This document shows, in pieces, positions 1 through 10,270 of a stretch of DNA of 64,000 nucleotides. The position numbers and the translations under genes are program-made. The notes under the pieces were generated by a model, which saw only the letters and a program-made list of their open reading frames with translations, did no database searches and was not told where the DNA came from. This DNA comes from Bacteroides sp. (GTDB lineage: Bacteria > Bacteroidota > Bacteroidia > Bacteroidales > Bacteroidaceae): contig NZ_JAQVBV010000010.1 in NCBI RefSeq assembly GCF_028690125.1, positions 62,001 through 126,000 on the forward strand, given 5' to 3'. Numbering within the stretch: the first letter of the stretch is position 1; the number at the start of each line of letters is the position of its first letter.

Positions 1-39
1 TTGAGCTTTCAGCCCGTATTTTATTTATTACCGTAATCC

Positions 40-1662
<1,623 letters not shown>

Positions 1663-1704
1663 CTATTATTTACTATTTTACTAGTTATTTACTATTTGAG
1701 GGTG

Positions 1705-1712
1705 CAAAGGTA
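1705..1712 (-). promoter_or_regulatory. -7 promoter box of the ABC-F gene
   Basis: The minus strand reads TACCTTTG, an exact match to the Bacteroidales -7 consensus TAnnTTTG, about 46 bases before the ATG of the ABC-F gene. No clear -33 TTTG box was seen. It lies back to back with the grpE promoter. Confidence 0.6.
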
Positions 1713-1744
1713 GACATTTAAAATGAATAATGAACTATTAGGAA

Positions 1745-1776
1745 TGTGCCAATCTGACATAAAAGTATTACCTTTG
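1745..1776 (+). promoter_or_regulatory. Promoter of grpE-dnaJ
   Basis: TACCTTTG at 1769-1776 matches the Bacteroidales -7 box exactly. TGTG at 1745-1748 is an imperfect -33 box at about the right distance. The predicted leader before the grpE ATG is about 75 bases. No CIRCE (HrcA) operator was found here. Confidence 0.6.
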
Positions 1777-1857
1777 CAGCGTTTTTTGGCAAAACCGCCA
1801 TATTGGCAAAGTTTTTGCTTAACATTTTGATATTATGAACAAAAAATAGATTAAGAT

Positions 1858-2436
1858 ATGGACCCTAAAGAAAAAAAAGTAAAAGAAGAAGAACTGAACG
1901 TTGAAGAAACTCAGGATACAGCGGACCAACCTCAGAACGAACAATCGGAAGAAGCTAGTTCGCAGACTCCTGAAGAAAAGCTGGAAAAAGAACTCGAAGA
2001 AGCAAATGCTACCATCGAAGAACAGAAAGACAAATACCTGCGTCTTTCAGCTGAATTCGACAACTATCGTAAACGTACTATGAAGGAAAAGGCTGAACTG
2101 ATCCTGAATGGTGGCGAAAAAAGTATAAGCAGTATTTTGCCTGTAATTGATGACTTTGAACGTGCAATTAAAACAATGGAGTCAGCTAAAGATGTCAATG
2201 CTGTAAAAGAGGGTGTCGAACTAATCTACAATAAGTTTATGACGGTTCTGGGACAAAACGGAGTAAAAGTAATCGAAACAATAAACCAACCATTGGATAC
2301 TGATTATCATGAAGCAATCGCCGTTATTCCTGCACCATCTAAAGAACAGAAGGGAAAAATCCTGGATTGTGTACAAACCGGATATACATTAAATGACAAA
2401 GTGATTCGCCATGCCAAAGTGGTAGTTGGGGAATAG
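1858..2436 (+). CDS. grpE: GrpE, nucleotide exchange factor for DnaK
   Basis: GrpE releases ADP from the Hsp70 chaperone DnaK in the cytoplasm and works with DnaJ. The 192-aa protein has the family layout. An acidic, disordered, glutamate-rich N-terminus (about 1-60) is followed by a long helical region containing LRLSAEFDNYRKRT. A C-terminal beta domain follows, with the conserved stretch ending HEAIAVIP and a terminus of IRHAKVVVGE. The ATG at 1858 lies 82 bases after the -7 box. dnaJ follows after about 50 bases in the same direction, so the pair is probably one stress operon. dnaK is not in this window. Confidence 0.96.
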   Translation: MDPKEKKVKEEELNVEETQDTADQPQNEQSEEASSQTPEEKLEKELEEANATIEEQKDKYLRLSAEFDNYRKRTMKEKAELILNGGEKSISSILPVIDDFERAIKTMESAKDVNAVKEGVELIYNKFMTVLGQNGVKVIETINQPLDTDYHEAIAVIPAPSKEQKGKILDCVQTGYTLNDKVIRHAKVVVGE

Positions 2437-2489
2437 TTATTTAAAGGATGATGGATAATGAATAATGATTGGCTGAAAACAAAATAAAG

Positions 2490-3677
2490 ATGGCAGAAAA
2501 AAGAGATTATTATGAAGTGCTGGAAGTATCGAAGACAGCCACAGTAGAAGAAATTAAAAAAGCCTACCGTAAAAAAGCAATTCAATTTCACCCTGACAAG
2601 AACCCGGGTGATAAAGTTGCGGAAGAGAAATTTAAGGAGGCAGCCGAGGCCTATGATGTATTAAGTAGCCCGGACAAACGTTCGCGTTATGACCAGTTCG
2701 GTCATGCGGGAGTAAGTGGTGCCGCAGGTAATGGCGGTCCGTTCGGAGGTTTCGGTGGCGAAGGTATGTCAATGGATGATATCTTCTCCATGTTTGGTGA
2801 CATCTTTGGAGGCCGTAGCGGTGGATTCGGTGGCGGATTTGGTGGTTTCGGCGGATTTGGTGGTGGTGGCAGTACTCAGCAACGTCGTTACCGTGGCAGC
2901 GATCTTCGTGTGAAGGTGAAGCTGACTTTAAAAGAAATCTCAACAGGAGTAGAAAAGAAGTTCAAACTAAAAAAATATGTACCGTGTAATCATTGTCATG
3001 GCACAGGCGCTGAGGGAGATGGCGGTTCGGAAACTTGTCCGACCTGTAAAGGTAGCGGTTCAGTAATCCGTAATCAACAGACCATTCTTGGAACGATGCA
3101 AACCCGTGCCACCTGTCCTACCTGTAACGGTGAAGGTAAAATCATCAAAAATAAGTGTAACGAGTGTGGAGGAGACGGTATTATTTATGGTGAAGAAGTA
3201 GTAACCGTACAAATTCCTGCAGGAGTAGCAGAAGGTATGCAACTTTCCATGAGTGGAAAAGGAAATGCCGGTAAGCATAACGGTGTACCTGGAGACTTAC
3301 TGATTCTTGTAGAAGAAGAAGCGCATCCGGATTTGATTCGTGATGACAACGATTTGATCTATAACCTACTATTAAGTTTTCCTACTGCAGCATTAGGCGG
3401 TGCAGTGGAAATTCCGACAATCGACGGAAAGGTAAAAGTAAAAATCGATTCAGGTACACAGCCAGGAAAAGTTCTTCGTTTACGTGGCAAAGGTGTACCT
3501 AACGTGAATGGTTACGGAACAGGAGACCTATTGGTAAATATCAGTATTTATGTACCGGAAACTCTGAATAAGGAAGAAAAAAGTATGCTCGAAAAAATCG
3601 ACGATTCTGATAACTTTAAGCCCAGTTCCAACGTAAAAGAGAAAATATTCAAGAAATTCAAAAGTTTCTTTGACTAA
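2490..3677 (+). CDS. dnaJ: DnaJ, Hsp40 co-chaperone
   Basis: DnaJ delivers unfolded substrates to DnaK and stimulates its ATPase. The protein shows the complete type I layout. It has a J domain with the HPD motif (FHPDKNPG), a long Gly/Phe-rich linker (about 75-135), four CxxCxGxG zinc motifs ([32 protein letters not shown]), and the C-terminal substrate-binding domains. I chose the ATG at 2490 ([13 protein letters not shown], 395 aa). The open frame extends to a TTG at 2469, but those seven extra residues precede the conserved N-terminus. It is the second gene of the grpE operon. Confidence 0.96.
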   Translation: MAEKRDYYEVLEVSKTATVEEIKKAYRKKAIQFHPDKNPGDKVAEEKFKEAAEAYDVLSSPDKRSRYDQFGHAGVSGAAGNGGPFGGFGGEGMSMDDIFSMFGDIFGGRSGGFGGGFGGFGGFGGGGSTQQRRYRGSDLRVKVKLTLKEISTGVEKKFKLKKYVPCNHCHGTGAEGDGGSETCPTCKGSGSVIRNQQTILGTMQTRATCPTCNGEGKIIKNKCNECGGDGIIYGEEVVTVQIPAGVAEGMQLSMSGKGNAGKHNGVPGDLLILVEEEAHPDLIRDDNDLIYNLLLSFPTAALGGAVEIPTIDGKVKVKIDSGTQPGKVLRLRGKGVPNVNGYGTGDLLVNISIYVPETLNKEEKSMLEKIDDSDNFKPSSNVKEKIFKKFKSFFD

Positions 3678-3752
3678 AAACTTTATAATGTTTTTCAGGT
3701 CGAAAGTTTCTATTTGATACGAGGATATCTCAAAATCCTACAATCACTATCT

Positions 3753-3827
3753 TTTAGGCACGGATTACACGGAATACACAGTTTTGTAAATCAAAGAACT
3801 GTGAAATCTGCGAAATCCGTGCCTAAA
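3753..3827. repeat. Dispersed palindromic repeat, copy 1
   Basis: This is a long imperfect hairpin. The left arm begins TTTAGGCACGGATT and the right arm ends AATCCGTGCCTAAA, with partly matching inner sequence (ACACAGTT/AACTGTG) and an AT-rich loop. It lies just after dnaJ and may end its transcript. A related element lies at 57929-58008. Confidence 0.75.
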
Positions 3828-3874
3828 TAGCTTATATGAAGAGCCTGTTTTTATTTCCCACACAGTTCCATTTT

Positions 3875-3908
3875 TTTAGTACAAAATAAAATAAAAACCT
3901 TACCTTTG
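3875..3908 (+). promoter_or_regulatory. Promoter of the agarase-like/GH5/GxGYxYP operon
   Basis: TACCTTTG at 3901-3908 is an exact Bacteroidales -7 box, 32 bases before the ATG at 3941. The upstream T-run ending TTTTAG at about 3874-3879 could serve as a weak -33 box. Confidence 0.6.
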
Positions 3909-3940
3909 CTTCCAGCTGTCATACTAAACTGCTATATATT

Positions 3941-5878
3941 ATGAAATTACACCTTGTTTACACCTTATTACTGTCTTTCTGGGCAGTCATGACCGTCGCC
4001 AATCCACCAAGCAGCCACGGTATCCATTTTTATTCCTCTCGTGAGATGTCCGGTGGTAAAATCGCCATTCACGACATCAATTCTAAAATGCCTGCTGATT
4101 GGAGTGGCTACAATTATGTGATCATCGAAATGAAAATATCAACCTCACAACGTTTTCATCTGGGATTCACCACGTCACATGGTTATGACGAAGTACGTAT
4201 ACACTCCTATGCTCCCGGACAATGGAACCGTTTGGCTATTCCCATCCGTTTCTTTACCGATCATCCCTCCTCCGCAGTTGATATGGCCGCAACTTACAAC
4301 CAACCACGTTACACAGGCTGGATAAATATAGGAGGCAACGTTGGTCCTATGACAAAAGTCGATTCAATTGGAGCACGTATGCGTGCACCAATCGGCGACC
4401 AAACCATCGAAATTCGTAATATCGAATTGTCTGTCAATGATCCGGGAGATACTTATTTAGGGAAGATCCCTGCACTTGACGAATTCGGGCAATCTAATTT
4501 AGTCGATTATCCCGATAAAATACATTCCTTGAATAAACTTAAGAAAGTGTGGAGAGCTGAAGAACAAGAAAAAGTATCGGCTGAAAAACTTTATGGTTAT
4601 TCGAAATTTGGCGGCTACAAAGCTCATCGCGTCAAAAGTACAGGGTTCTTCCGTACCGAATGCATTGACGGGCGCTGGTGGTTTGTCGATCCCGAAGGCT
4701 ACCTGTTCCTTTCGGTAGGTGTTGATTGCATATATAATTCAGGAGGTGGGTCAGTACGCAATGTTGAAAAACGAGAAAATATGCTAAAACAACTCCCACC
4801 GGAGAAATTCATTCGCAAGACAGATTCACGCGACGGTACGATAGCAAGCTATGATGCCTGGAATCTTGAACGGCGTTATGGTGAGGACAACTTCGCAAAA
4901 GCAGCTGAAACCACATTTAAACGCATGGACAAATGGGGCGTGAACACCATTGGCAACTGGTCGGACAAACGTCTGGAGCAAATGAATCAAAAAGCATTCA
5001 TGTGTACCCTCTATCCTGCCGGCGCCGATGCAACGCTAATGGGCTTGGGAAATATTTACGAAGAGAATTTTCACGAGAAATTAGAACGTTCAATGCGTCA
5101 CACCATTGACCCTAATCGCAATAATCCATGGTTGATCGGCTACTTTATGGGCAATGAGCCTGTTTGGATTGGACAAGAGCAACGCGTATGCGAACTCATA
5201 ATCGACGGCCCTGAAAGAGGGATTAAAAATGCCCTGAAAGAATACTTAACGCAGCATGGTGATACTCCTGAAACACGCAAAGCATTTATTTATGATGCAT
5301 TCCGCCGCTATATCCAAGAATTGAAAGCCATGCAAATGAAACTCGATCCTAATCATCTCAATCTTGGGTACCGTTTTGGTGACATATACGCCGTAAACGG
5401 CAAGTTAATGGATATTTGTAGTCAAGTATTCGATGTCATCAGTTTCAATTGCTACGCTCTTGCCCCTGATAACAAAATGATGGACCGTGTATTGGCAGAG
5501 TCAGGTCGTCCAATGATCATTGGTGAATTCCATTTCGGAACGGTTGATCGGGGACAGGGACAATCTCTTTGGCAAGTCGATTCACAGAAAGAACGCGGAA
5601 TAGCGTACAGATATTATGTGGAAAACGGATACGCTCACCCGGGACTTATAGGTACAGCCTATTTCACATGGTACGATCAGGAAATACTCGGCCGTATGGA
5701 TGGCGAAAACTACAACTGTGGTTGTATAGATGTCACCGACCGTCCATACAAAGAGCAAACTGAAGCAATGAAGACTTCTGCCAAAAGACTTTATGCTATC
5801 CATTCGGGTAACGAATTCCCCTATTCGGAAAAACCTGTCCGCCCACGTGGACATGATCACGGCCCCGACAAGTGGTAA
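3941..5878 (+). CDS. Secreted agarase-like (GH50/GH42-type) clan GH-A glycoside hydrolase
   Basis: This is a predicted exported polysaccharide hydrolase of 645 aa. An N-terminal signal peptide (about 1-20) is followed by a beta-rich carbohydrate-binding-like region (about 30-170) and a TIM-barrel domain. The barrel opens with TGFFRTECIDGRWWFVDPEG, typical of GH50-type beta-agarases. Likely catalytic residues are E406 (acid/base, in GNEP) and E529 (nucleophile, in IIGEFHFG). It heads a three-gene operon with GH5 and GxGYxYP proteins. No SusC/D, sulfatase or other algal-polysaccharide genes are near, so agar is not a safe substrate call. The fold and mechanism are supported; the substrate is unknown. 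Confidence 0.75.
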   Translation: MKLHLVYTLLLSFWAVMTVANPPSSHGIHFYSSREMSGGKIAIHDINSKMPADWSGYNYVIIEMKISTSQRFHLGFTTSHGYDEVRIHSYAPGQWNRLAIPIRFFTDHPSSAVDMAATYNQPRYTGWINIGGNVGPMTKVDSIGARMRAPIGDQTIEIRNIELSVNDPGDTYLGKIPALDEFGQSNLVDYPDKIHSLNKLKKVWRAEEQEKVSAEKLYGYSKFGGYKAHRVKSTGFFRTECIDGRWWFVDPEGYLFLSVGVDCIYNSGGGSVRNVEKRENMLKQLPPEKFIRKTDSRDGTIASYDAWNLERRYGEDNFAKAAETTFKRMDKWGVNTIGNWSDKRLEQMNQKAFMCTLYPAGADATLMGLGNIYEENFHEKLERSMRHTIDPNRNNPWLIGYFMGNEPVWIGQEQRVCELIIDGPERGIKNALKEYLTQHGDTPETRKAFIYDAFRRYIQELKAMQMKLDPNHLNLGYRFGDIYAVNGKLMDICSQVFDVISFNCYALAPDNKMMDRVLAESGRPMIIGEFHFGTVDRGQGQSLWQVDSQKERGIAYRYYVENGYAHPGLIGTAYFTWYDQEILGRMDGENYNCGCIDVTDRPYKEQTEAMKTSAKRLYAIHSGNEFPYSEKPVRPRGHDHGPDKW

Positions 5879-5911
5879 AACCTAATAAACTACTAAAAAC
5901 ATATCAATGTC

Positions 5912-7006
5912 ATGAAAAAGATTTTCCTTCTATTTACTATGACAGTCACCATGGTACTCTGTACTTGCAATGCCAAGTCATTCACCATTCATCGAGGTAT
6001 AAATATCAGTCATTGGCTATCGCAGAGCGACAGCCGAGGTGAAGAACGCGTAAAATGGTTTACCCGCGATGATGTAAAATTTATAGCGGAATCTGGATTC
6101 GATCATTTGAGGATTCCCATCGACGAAGAACAAATGTTTAATGAAGACTTAACTCCTGATGCCGAAGCCTTCGGACTCTTACATCAAGCATTAGGTTGGT
6201 GCAAGGAATTCGGACTACGTGCCGTAGTCGATCTGCACATCATCCGTACCCATCACTTTAATGCACAGGATAAGCCACTGTTCACAGATGAGAAAGCACA
6301 GGAACGATTTTACGAATGCTGGCGTAAGATATCTGCACAATTATCAAAATATCCTCGTTCAATGGTAGCCTATGAACTTATGAACGAACCGGTGGCAGAT
6401 GATCCGGAGATATGGAACACCATTGCCAACCGCTGTCTGGCTGCCGTAAGAAAACTGGAGCCGAAACGTACCATTATCATTGGTTCAAATCGCTGGCAGT
6501 CATTCGATACAGTGAAGCAACTACGGGTGCCCACTGATGATAAAAATATAATTATCAGTTTCCATTTCTACAATCCATTCATGTTTACCCACTATCGTGC
6601 ATCATGGACTGATATGAAAAATATTCCATGTACCATACACTATCCCGGTAACCTTATATCCGAGGAAGATTTTGCCGCTATGGATCAATCCATGAAGAAC
6701 CGTTACGCTAACGGTGCCGGTAAACGTGGTTATAACGATATCAACACACTAGAAAGTGAGATCAAACAAGCCTTTGACGCAGTTTCAAAACTTGGTAAAA
6801 AAGCCTACCTCGGTGAGTTTGGCGCAATACACGGAGCTCCCGAAGCAGATCGTATCCAGTGGTACAAAGACATCGTATCTATTTGCGAGAAATATGGTAT
6901 AGGATACGCCAATTGGGACTACAAAGGAGGATTCGGTATCATCCGTAACGGCGAAAAACAACAGCAGATGATTGATACACTGACGGGAAAATCCAATATC
7001 AAATAA
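5912..7006 (+). CDS. Secreted GH5 family glycoside hydrolase (cellulase-like)
   Basis: A 364-aa exported enzyme of clan GH-A. A signal peptide (about 1-21, ending near CNAKS) precedes a single catalytic domain that begins with the GH5-like HRGINISHWL. E159 in the ELMNEP motif is the likely acid/base, and E302 in LGEFG the likely nucleophile. A conserved FHFYNP segment lies between them. GH5 enzymes cleave beta-1,4 or beta-1,3 glucans, mannans and other glycans, and the subfamily cannot be assigned here. It starts 33 bases after the agarase-like gene and is followed after 12 bases by the GxGYxYP gene, so the three are probably co-transcribed. Confidence 0.85.
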   Translation: MKKIFLLFTMTVTMVLCTCNAKSFTIHRGINISHWLSQSDSRGEERVKWFTRDDVKFIAESGFDHLRIPIDEEQMFNEDLTPDAEAFGLLHQALGWCKEFGLRAVVDLHIIRTHHFNAQDKPLFTDEKAQERFYECWRKISAQLSKYPRSMVAYELMNEPVADDPEIWNTIANRCLAAVRKLEPKRTIIIGSNRWQSFDTVKQLRVPTDDKNIIISFHFYNPFMFTHYRASWTDMKNIPCTIHYPGNLISEEDFAAMDQSMKNRYANGAGKRGYNDINTLESEIKQAFDAVSKLGKKAYLGEFGAIHGAPEADRIQWYKDIVSICEKYGIGYANWDYKGGFGIIRNGEKQQQMIDTLTGKSNIK

Positions 7007-7018
7007 CATTTTTCAGCT

Positions 7019-8920
7019 ATGATACGAAAAATACTTCTTACAATCATCACTGTGACTGTTACCACTCTCCTATTTGCTGTAAACAGGCAAAAACCTATTG
7101 AACCGATCGCTTTTCTGGATTTATCATATATGTGGAATTACTCACCGGAAAATAAAACACAGGTAGCTGATATGTGGGACATATTACACTGTGTTGCCAC
7201 TTTGCAAGGTGTTGTCAATCGCAACGAACCACGCATTTACATCAATTATGTAAAAAATGAATTTATGGAGGTGGATCGATACTGGTGGGAACTCTGCAGA
7301 CGCAAAGGTGAATGGCTTAACGGACGTGACACAGTGTACTACAATGACATCGTGAAACTGACTGAAGATTATAAAGAGAAAATCCGTGGGGCAGTAGTCT
7401 ACGATCCAAACGTTGCTTCCACTTCATGTGTTGCTTCGGCTGTTGCCGGCATAGAGAATCTCATAGCCGTACGTTACGACACTTCGGAAGAAAGCCTCTA
7501 CCAACGTTTGATCAAGAACGGACCGAAACTGGAAGTTAAAGCATGGCTTATCAATCGCGATGGTACATCGATGTTCACAGGACAAGGACAGATTCCGCAA
7601 ACTGATCGTCAATCAACCGGATCAATTAAAAATGACCCTTACATTTGGTTTATAAACAACTATATGAAACGTGATCGTTGTAGCGGTGAATATGGTGCTT
7701 ATTACCTTGATCAATATTGGAGGCAAAGCCCCCAATCAGCACCGATGAATGCGCACTGCCTTACCAATCACGATTTCTTTGTCAGCCATCGCGCATTCTT
7801 TTTTGACCTTTCACCGTGGGCTGATGAAGTAGCAACAGACGAAAAGACTCAACCTGCCGGCAGTGATTTCAGCACTCTCACCGAGATGCTCAGCGAAGCC
7901 TACCGCATAAATCGTGGCAAGAAGATGTGTCATATAGGCGGCTTTCCCGCTTGGGCATATAAATATACCCGTCATGCCGGAGGTTCGCATGAAGATGTAG
8001 CTACTGAATGGGAGTTCAGTCGTATCATAAGTGCCTACAATACCTTTAAAGATGCCGACGCTATCGGTTATGGAGCTTTGGCAAATGCCTCATTTTGGCA
8101 ACACTACCCTACAGCGAAACATTATCCGCAAAAATGGGTCACAGATGAAGAATTACAACATCGTGGCTATCTCGATGATAAAGGTCATGTACGCATAGAC
8201 GGACGTAAATTCATAATCTTTTATGTCGGTGATTATGACTCTTCAGCATGGATTACAAGCGTGTTACCTCACTTATGGAAAGATTCCGAACGCGGGAAAT
8301 TACCTCTAATGTGGTGTATAAGCCCCATCCTCGAACGTCGTGTTCCAATGGTGATGGATTATATACGTCGCACAGCTTCACCAAACGATTATTTCGCAGC
8401 GGCTGACAACGGTGCAGGTTACCTCATGCCGGGGATGTTGCAAGCACCACGCGAATTATCAGGCCTGCCTGATGCCCTGGATGCTTGGGCAAACCATTGT
8501 CGTCCGTATTATAAAAAATGGGGGCTGACAATAACCGGATTCGTCATCGACGGCCAAGCACCGGGACTGACAGACAAAGGATTAAAGTGTTACGCATCGT
8601 TTAGCCCTAACGGAATAATACCACAAAAGACTCCACGTACCCGACTTTTCGGAAATATGCCCATACTACGTGCAGGCTCAGATTTAGTTCAGAGACCTGA
8701 GCAAAATGCTATGTTTATCGTACAAGATATGCAACATAGTCCTATCCCTTTTGGGTGGTATCGCGATATACTGAAATCTCCATCCTGGCATAAACAAATG
8801 ATGGATAAAATTGCAGAAATTGATCCTTCGATTGAGCTACTCGATGCTCCCACATTTTTCGAGTTATATCGTAGATGGCTTCGTGAAAACCCGGAAGCAG
8901 CTAGTGGAAAAATTGAATAA
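7019..8920 (+). CDS. GxGYxYP family putative glycoside hydrolase
   Basis: The 633-aa protein has a signal peptide (about 1-20). It then shows the layout of GxGYxYP proteins: an N-terminal domain (DMWDILHCVATLQGVVNR) and a C-terminal domain with the motif that names the family, here NGAGYLMP. The penultimate Tyr of the usual GxGYxYP is Met in this copy. The family is found in carbohydrate gene clusters and is thought to be hydrolytic, but its reaction is not established as far as I know. Third gene of the operon. Transcription probably ends at the hairpin at 8980-9015. Confidence 0.8.
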   Translation: MIRKILLTIITVTVTTLLFAVNRQKPIEPIAFLDLSYMWNYSPENKTQVADMWDILHCVATLQGVVNRNEPRIYINYVKNEFMEVDRYWWELCRRKGEWLNGRDTVYYNDIVKLTEDYKEKIRGAVVYDPNVASTSCVASAVAGIENLIAVRYDTSEESLYQRLIKNGPKLEVKAWLINRDGTSMFTGQGQIPQTDRQSTGSIKNDPYIWFINNYMKRDRCSGEYGAYYLDQYWRQSPQSAPMNAHCLTNHDFFVSHRAFFFDLSPWADEVATDEKTQPAGSDFSTLTEMLSEAYRINRGKKMCHIGGFPAWAYKYTRHAGGSHEDVATEWEFSRIISAYNTFKDADAIGYGALANASFWQHYPTAKHYPQKWVTDEELQHRGYLDDKGHVRIDGRKFIIFYVGDYDSSAWITSVLPHLWKDSERGKLPLMWCISPILERRVPMVMDYIRRTASPNDYFAAADNGAGYLMPGMLQAPRELSGLPDALDAWANHCRPYYKKWGLTITGFVIDGQAPGLTDKGLKCYASFSPNGIIPQKTPRTRLFGNMPILRAGSDLVQRPEQNAMFIVQDMQHSPIPFGWYRDILKSPSWHKQMMDKIAEIDPSIELLDAPTFFELYRRWLRENPEAASGKIE

Positions 8921-8979
8921 TCTGATTATAAATTGCTAATTCACTTTAATCAAGTATATTGCCGGTAAAGACGAAATAT

Positions 8980-9015
8980 CTTTGAAAATGTAGGTATGCA
9001 TCTACACTTTCAAAG
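8980..9015. terminator. Bidirectional terminator between converging genes
   Basis: Two 14-base arms (CTTTGAAAATGTAG and CTACACTTTCAAAG) pair at 13 of 14 positions around an 8-base loop. It lies between the converging GxGYxYP gene and the recombinase gene, where a two-way terminator is expected. Confidence 0.7.
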
Positions 9016-9026
9016 AACTATTTAAT

Positions 9027-9830
9027 TTACCAGTTTACAATTCTATCTACAATTTGTTGCTGTTCACTTGCCGTACGCCGAAGATAAATACGAGTTGTTT
9101 CAATACTTTCATGTCCCATCAAGTCAGCAAGTAAAGCAATATCATTAAAACGCTCAAGAAAATTCTTTGCAAAACGGTGACGAAAAGAGTGTGGATAAAC
9201 GACTTTAGGATTTAAATCATATTTCATAGCAAAATGTTTCAATTGTTGTGCAATTCCACGAGTCGTTAAACGCTCTCCAAAACGATTTAAAAATAAGTAA
9301 CCTGACTGAATATCCTTCTCCGCAATCCATTTAGCAGCTTCTATTCGCAGTCCTTTAGGAATATATAATCTTCGTATTTTCCCACCTTTGGCATACATAT
9401 CCAAGTATCCAGCCAGTAAATGCTCTGCTTTTATTTGTTGCAACTCACCAACACGTGCACCTGTCGCAGCCATAAACCATACAATAAAATACCATCCATC
9501 ATAGCCATCTGCCTTTAATCTTGATTTTAAAAACTGATAATCGGCATCACTAATAACATTCTCCAGAAAATTCTTCTGTTGGACTTTAACAAATTTTAGT
9601 TTCAGTTTCTCTTGCTTGATAAATTCAAGATACTTATTTATAGCTTGTAGGCGAAGATTGACAGTTTGCAGCTTAAAATTCTCAATTAAGAATCCTTTAT
9701 AAGCTAAAAGGTTTTCTTTATTTACATCTCCATAATTCTCTAAGAAATGATTGACTGTCCATACATAAGAAGAGACAGTATTCTTCGCCAAGTCTGACTT
9801 AGCTAGAAATGATTCAAATTTTGTTACCAC
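9027..9830 (-). CDS. Tyrosine-type site-specific recombinase/integrase
   Basis: This protein cuts and rejoins DNA through a catalytic tyrosine. It has an N-terminal SAM-like core-binding domain (about 1-85) and a C-terminal catalytic domain with the full set of key residues. Counted from the GTG at 9830 these are R126 (GARVGEL), H214 and R217 (HSFRHRF), H240 (MGHES) and Y249 (TRIYL). No ATG fits. TTG codons at 9863 and 9860 could extend it by 11 residues, but the conserved region starts at VTKFESFL. It is single-domain-pair size (267 aa), like the Bacteroides recombinases that invert promoters or small elements. No cargo, tRNA target or att pair was identified beside it. Confidence 0.85.
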   Translation of the reverse strand: MVTKFESFLAKSDLAKNTVSSYVWTVNHFLENYGDVNKENLLAYKGFLIENFKLQTVNLRLQAINKYLEFIKQEKLKLKFVKVQQKNFLENVISDADYQFLKSRLKADGYDGWYFIVWFMAATGARVGELQQIKAEHLLAGYLDMYAKGGKIRRLYIPKGLRIEAAKWIAEKDIQSGYLFLNRFGERLTTRGIAQQLKHFAMKYDLNPKVVYPHSFRHRFAKNFLERFNDIALLADLMGHESIETTRIYLRRTASEQQQIVDRIVNW

Positions 9831-9853
9831 GATATATCTTTTTATAAGTGAAT

Positions 9854-9964
9854 ATGGCAACAAGATACAAAAAACGACCTAACCCTCATTATAAAACAGA
9901 CCCAAAGGATAGTGTATTTTTCCAGTTAGTATATATCGAAGATCAGAACAATAAAATATGCTAG
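9854..9964 (+). other. Possible 36-aa small ORF, uncertain
   Basis: An ATG frame of 36 codons (MATRYKKRPNPHYKTDPKDS...) diverges from the recombinase. Its composition looks more protein-like than random AT-rich DNA, and it could be the relic of a second recombinase or mobile gene. There is no recognised family or ribosome-binding site, and it is too short to trust without conservation data. Confidence 0.2.
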
Positions 9965-10159
9965 AATGATAATGATAAGACTATAATATTAGAATAACTC
10001 CTTAGCCTAAGACCACCTATTTAAGAAATAATCACCTGTATCGAAAAATACAGATTTCTGATTGTATTATATACTTCATCCCTCTATTAATCGGTCTTTT
10101 TTATAAGAAATCGATGATGGAAATTTACCCTCTTTATAACCCTCTGTTCATGCAACAAA

Positions 10160-10238
10160 ATAGTGACGCTATCCTGATCATATAGTGACATTATAAGACA
10201 ACTATACCGTTACTATCGTCATGGGATAGCGTTACTAT
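10160..10238. repeat. Mirrored array of four 13-15 bp iterons
   Basis: Four copies of a motif close to ATAGTRACGSTAT occur at 10160-10174 (+), 10182-10194 (+), 10202-10216 (-) and 10224-10238 (-). The spacing is 22 bases within each pair, and the set is symmetric about base 10199. The outer arms match at 14 of 15 positions. A fifth, partial copy (GTAGAACGCTATCC) lies at 10263-10276, overlapping the end of the nuclease gene. The spacers do not match, which points to repeated protein-binding sites rather than a simple hairpin. Apart from these repeats and the doubtful small ORF, 9831-10270 holds nothing I recognise. Confidence 0.7.
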
Positions 10239-10270
10239 ATTTAAAGATCTGTGACGAAATGAGTAGAACG

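Noticed and set aside
1745..1857. CIRCE/HrcA operator upstream of grpE
   Set aside because: No TTAGCACTC-N9-GAGTGCTAA palindrome is present; only two TTGGCAAA-like words occur, which are not inverted.
3941..5878. Agar degradation as the function of the first hydrolase
   Set aside because: Family resemblance supports only the fold; no sulfatase, porphyranase or transport genes accompany it.
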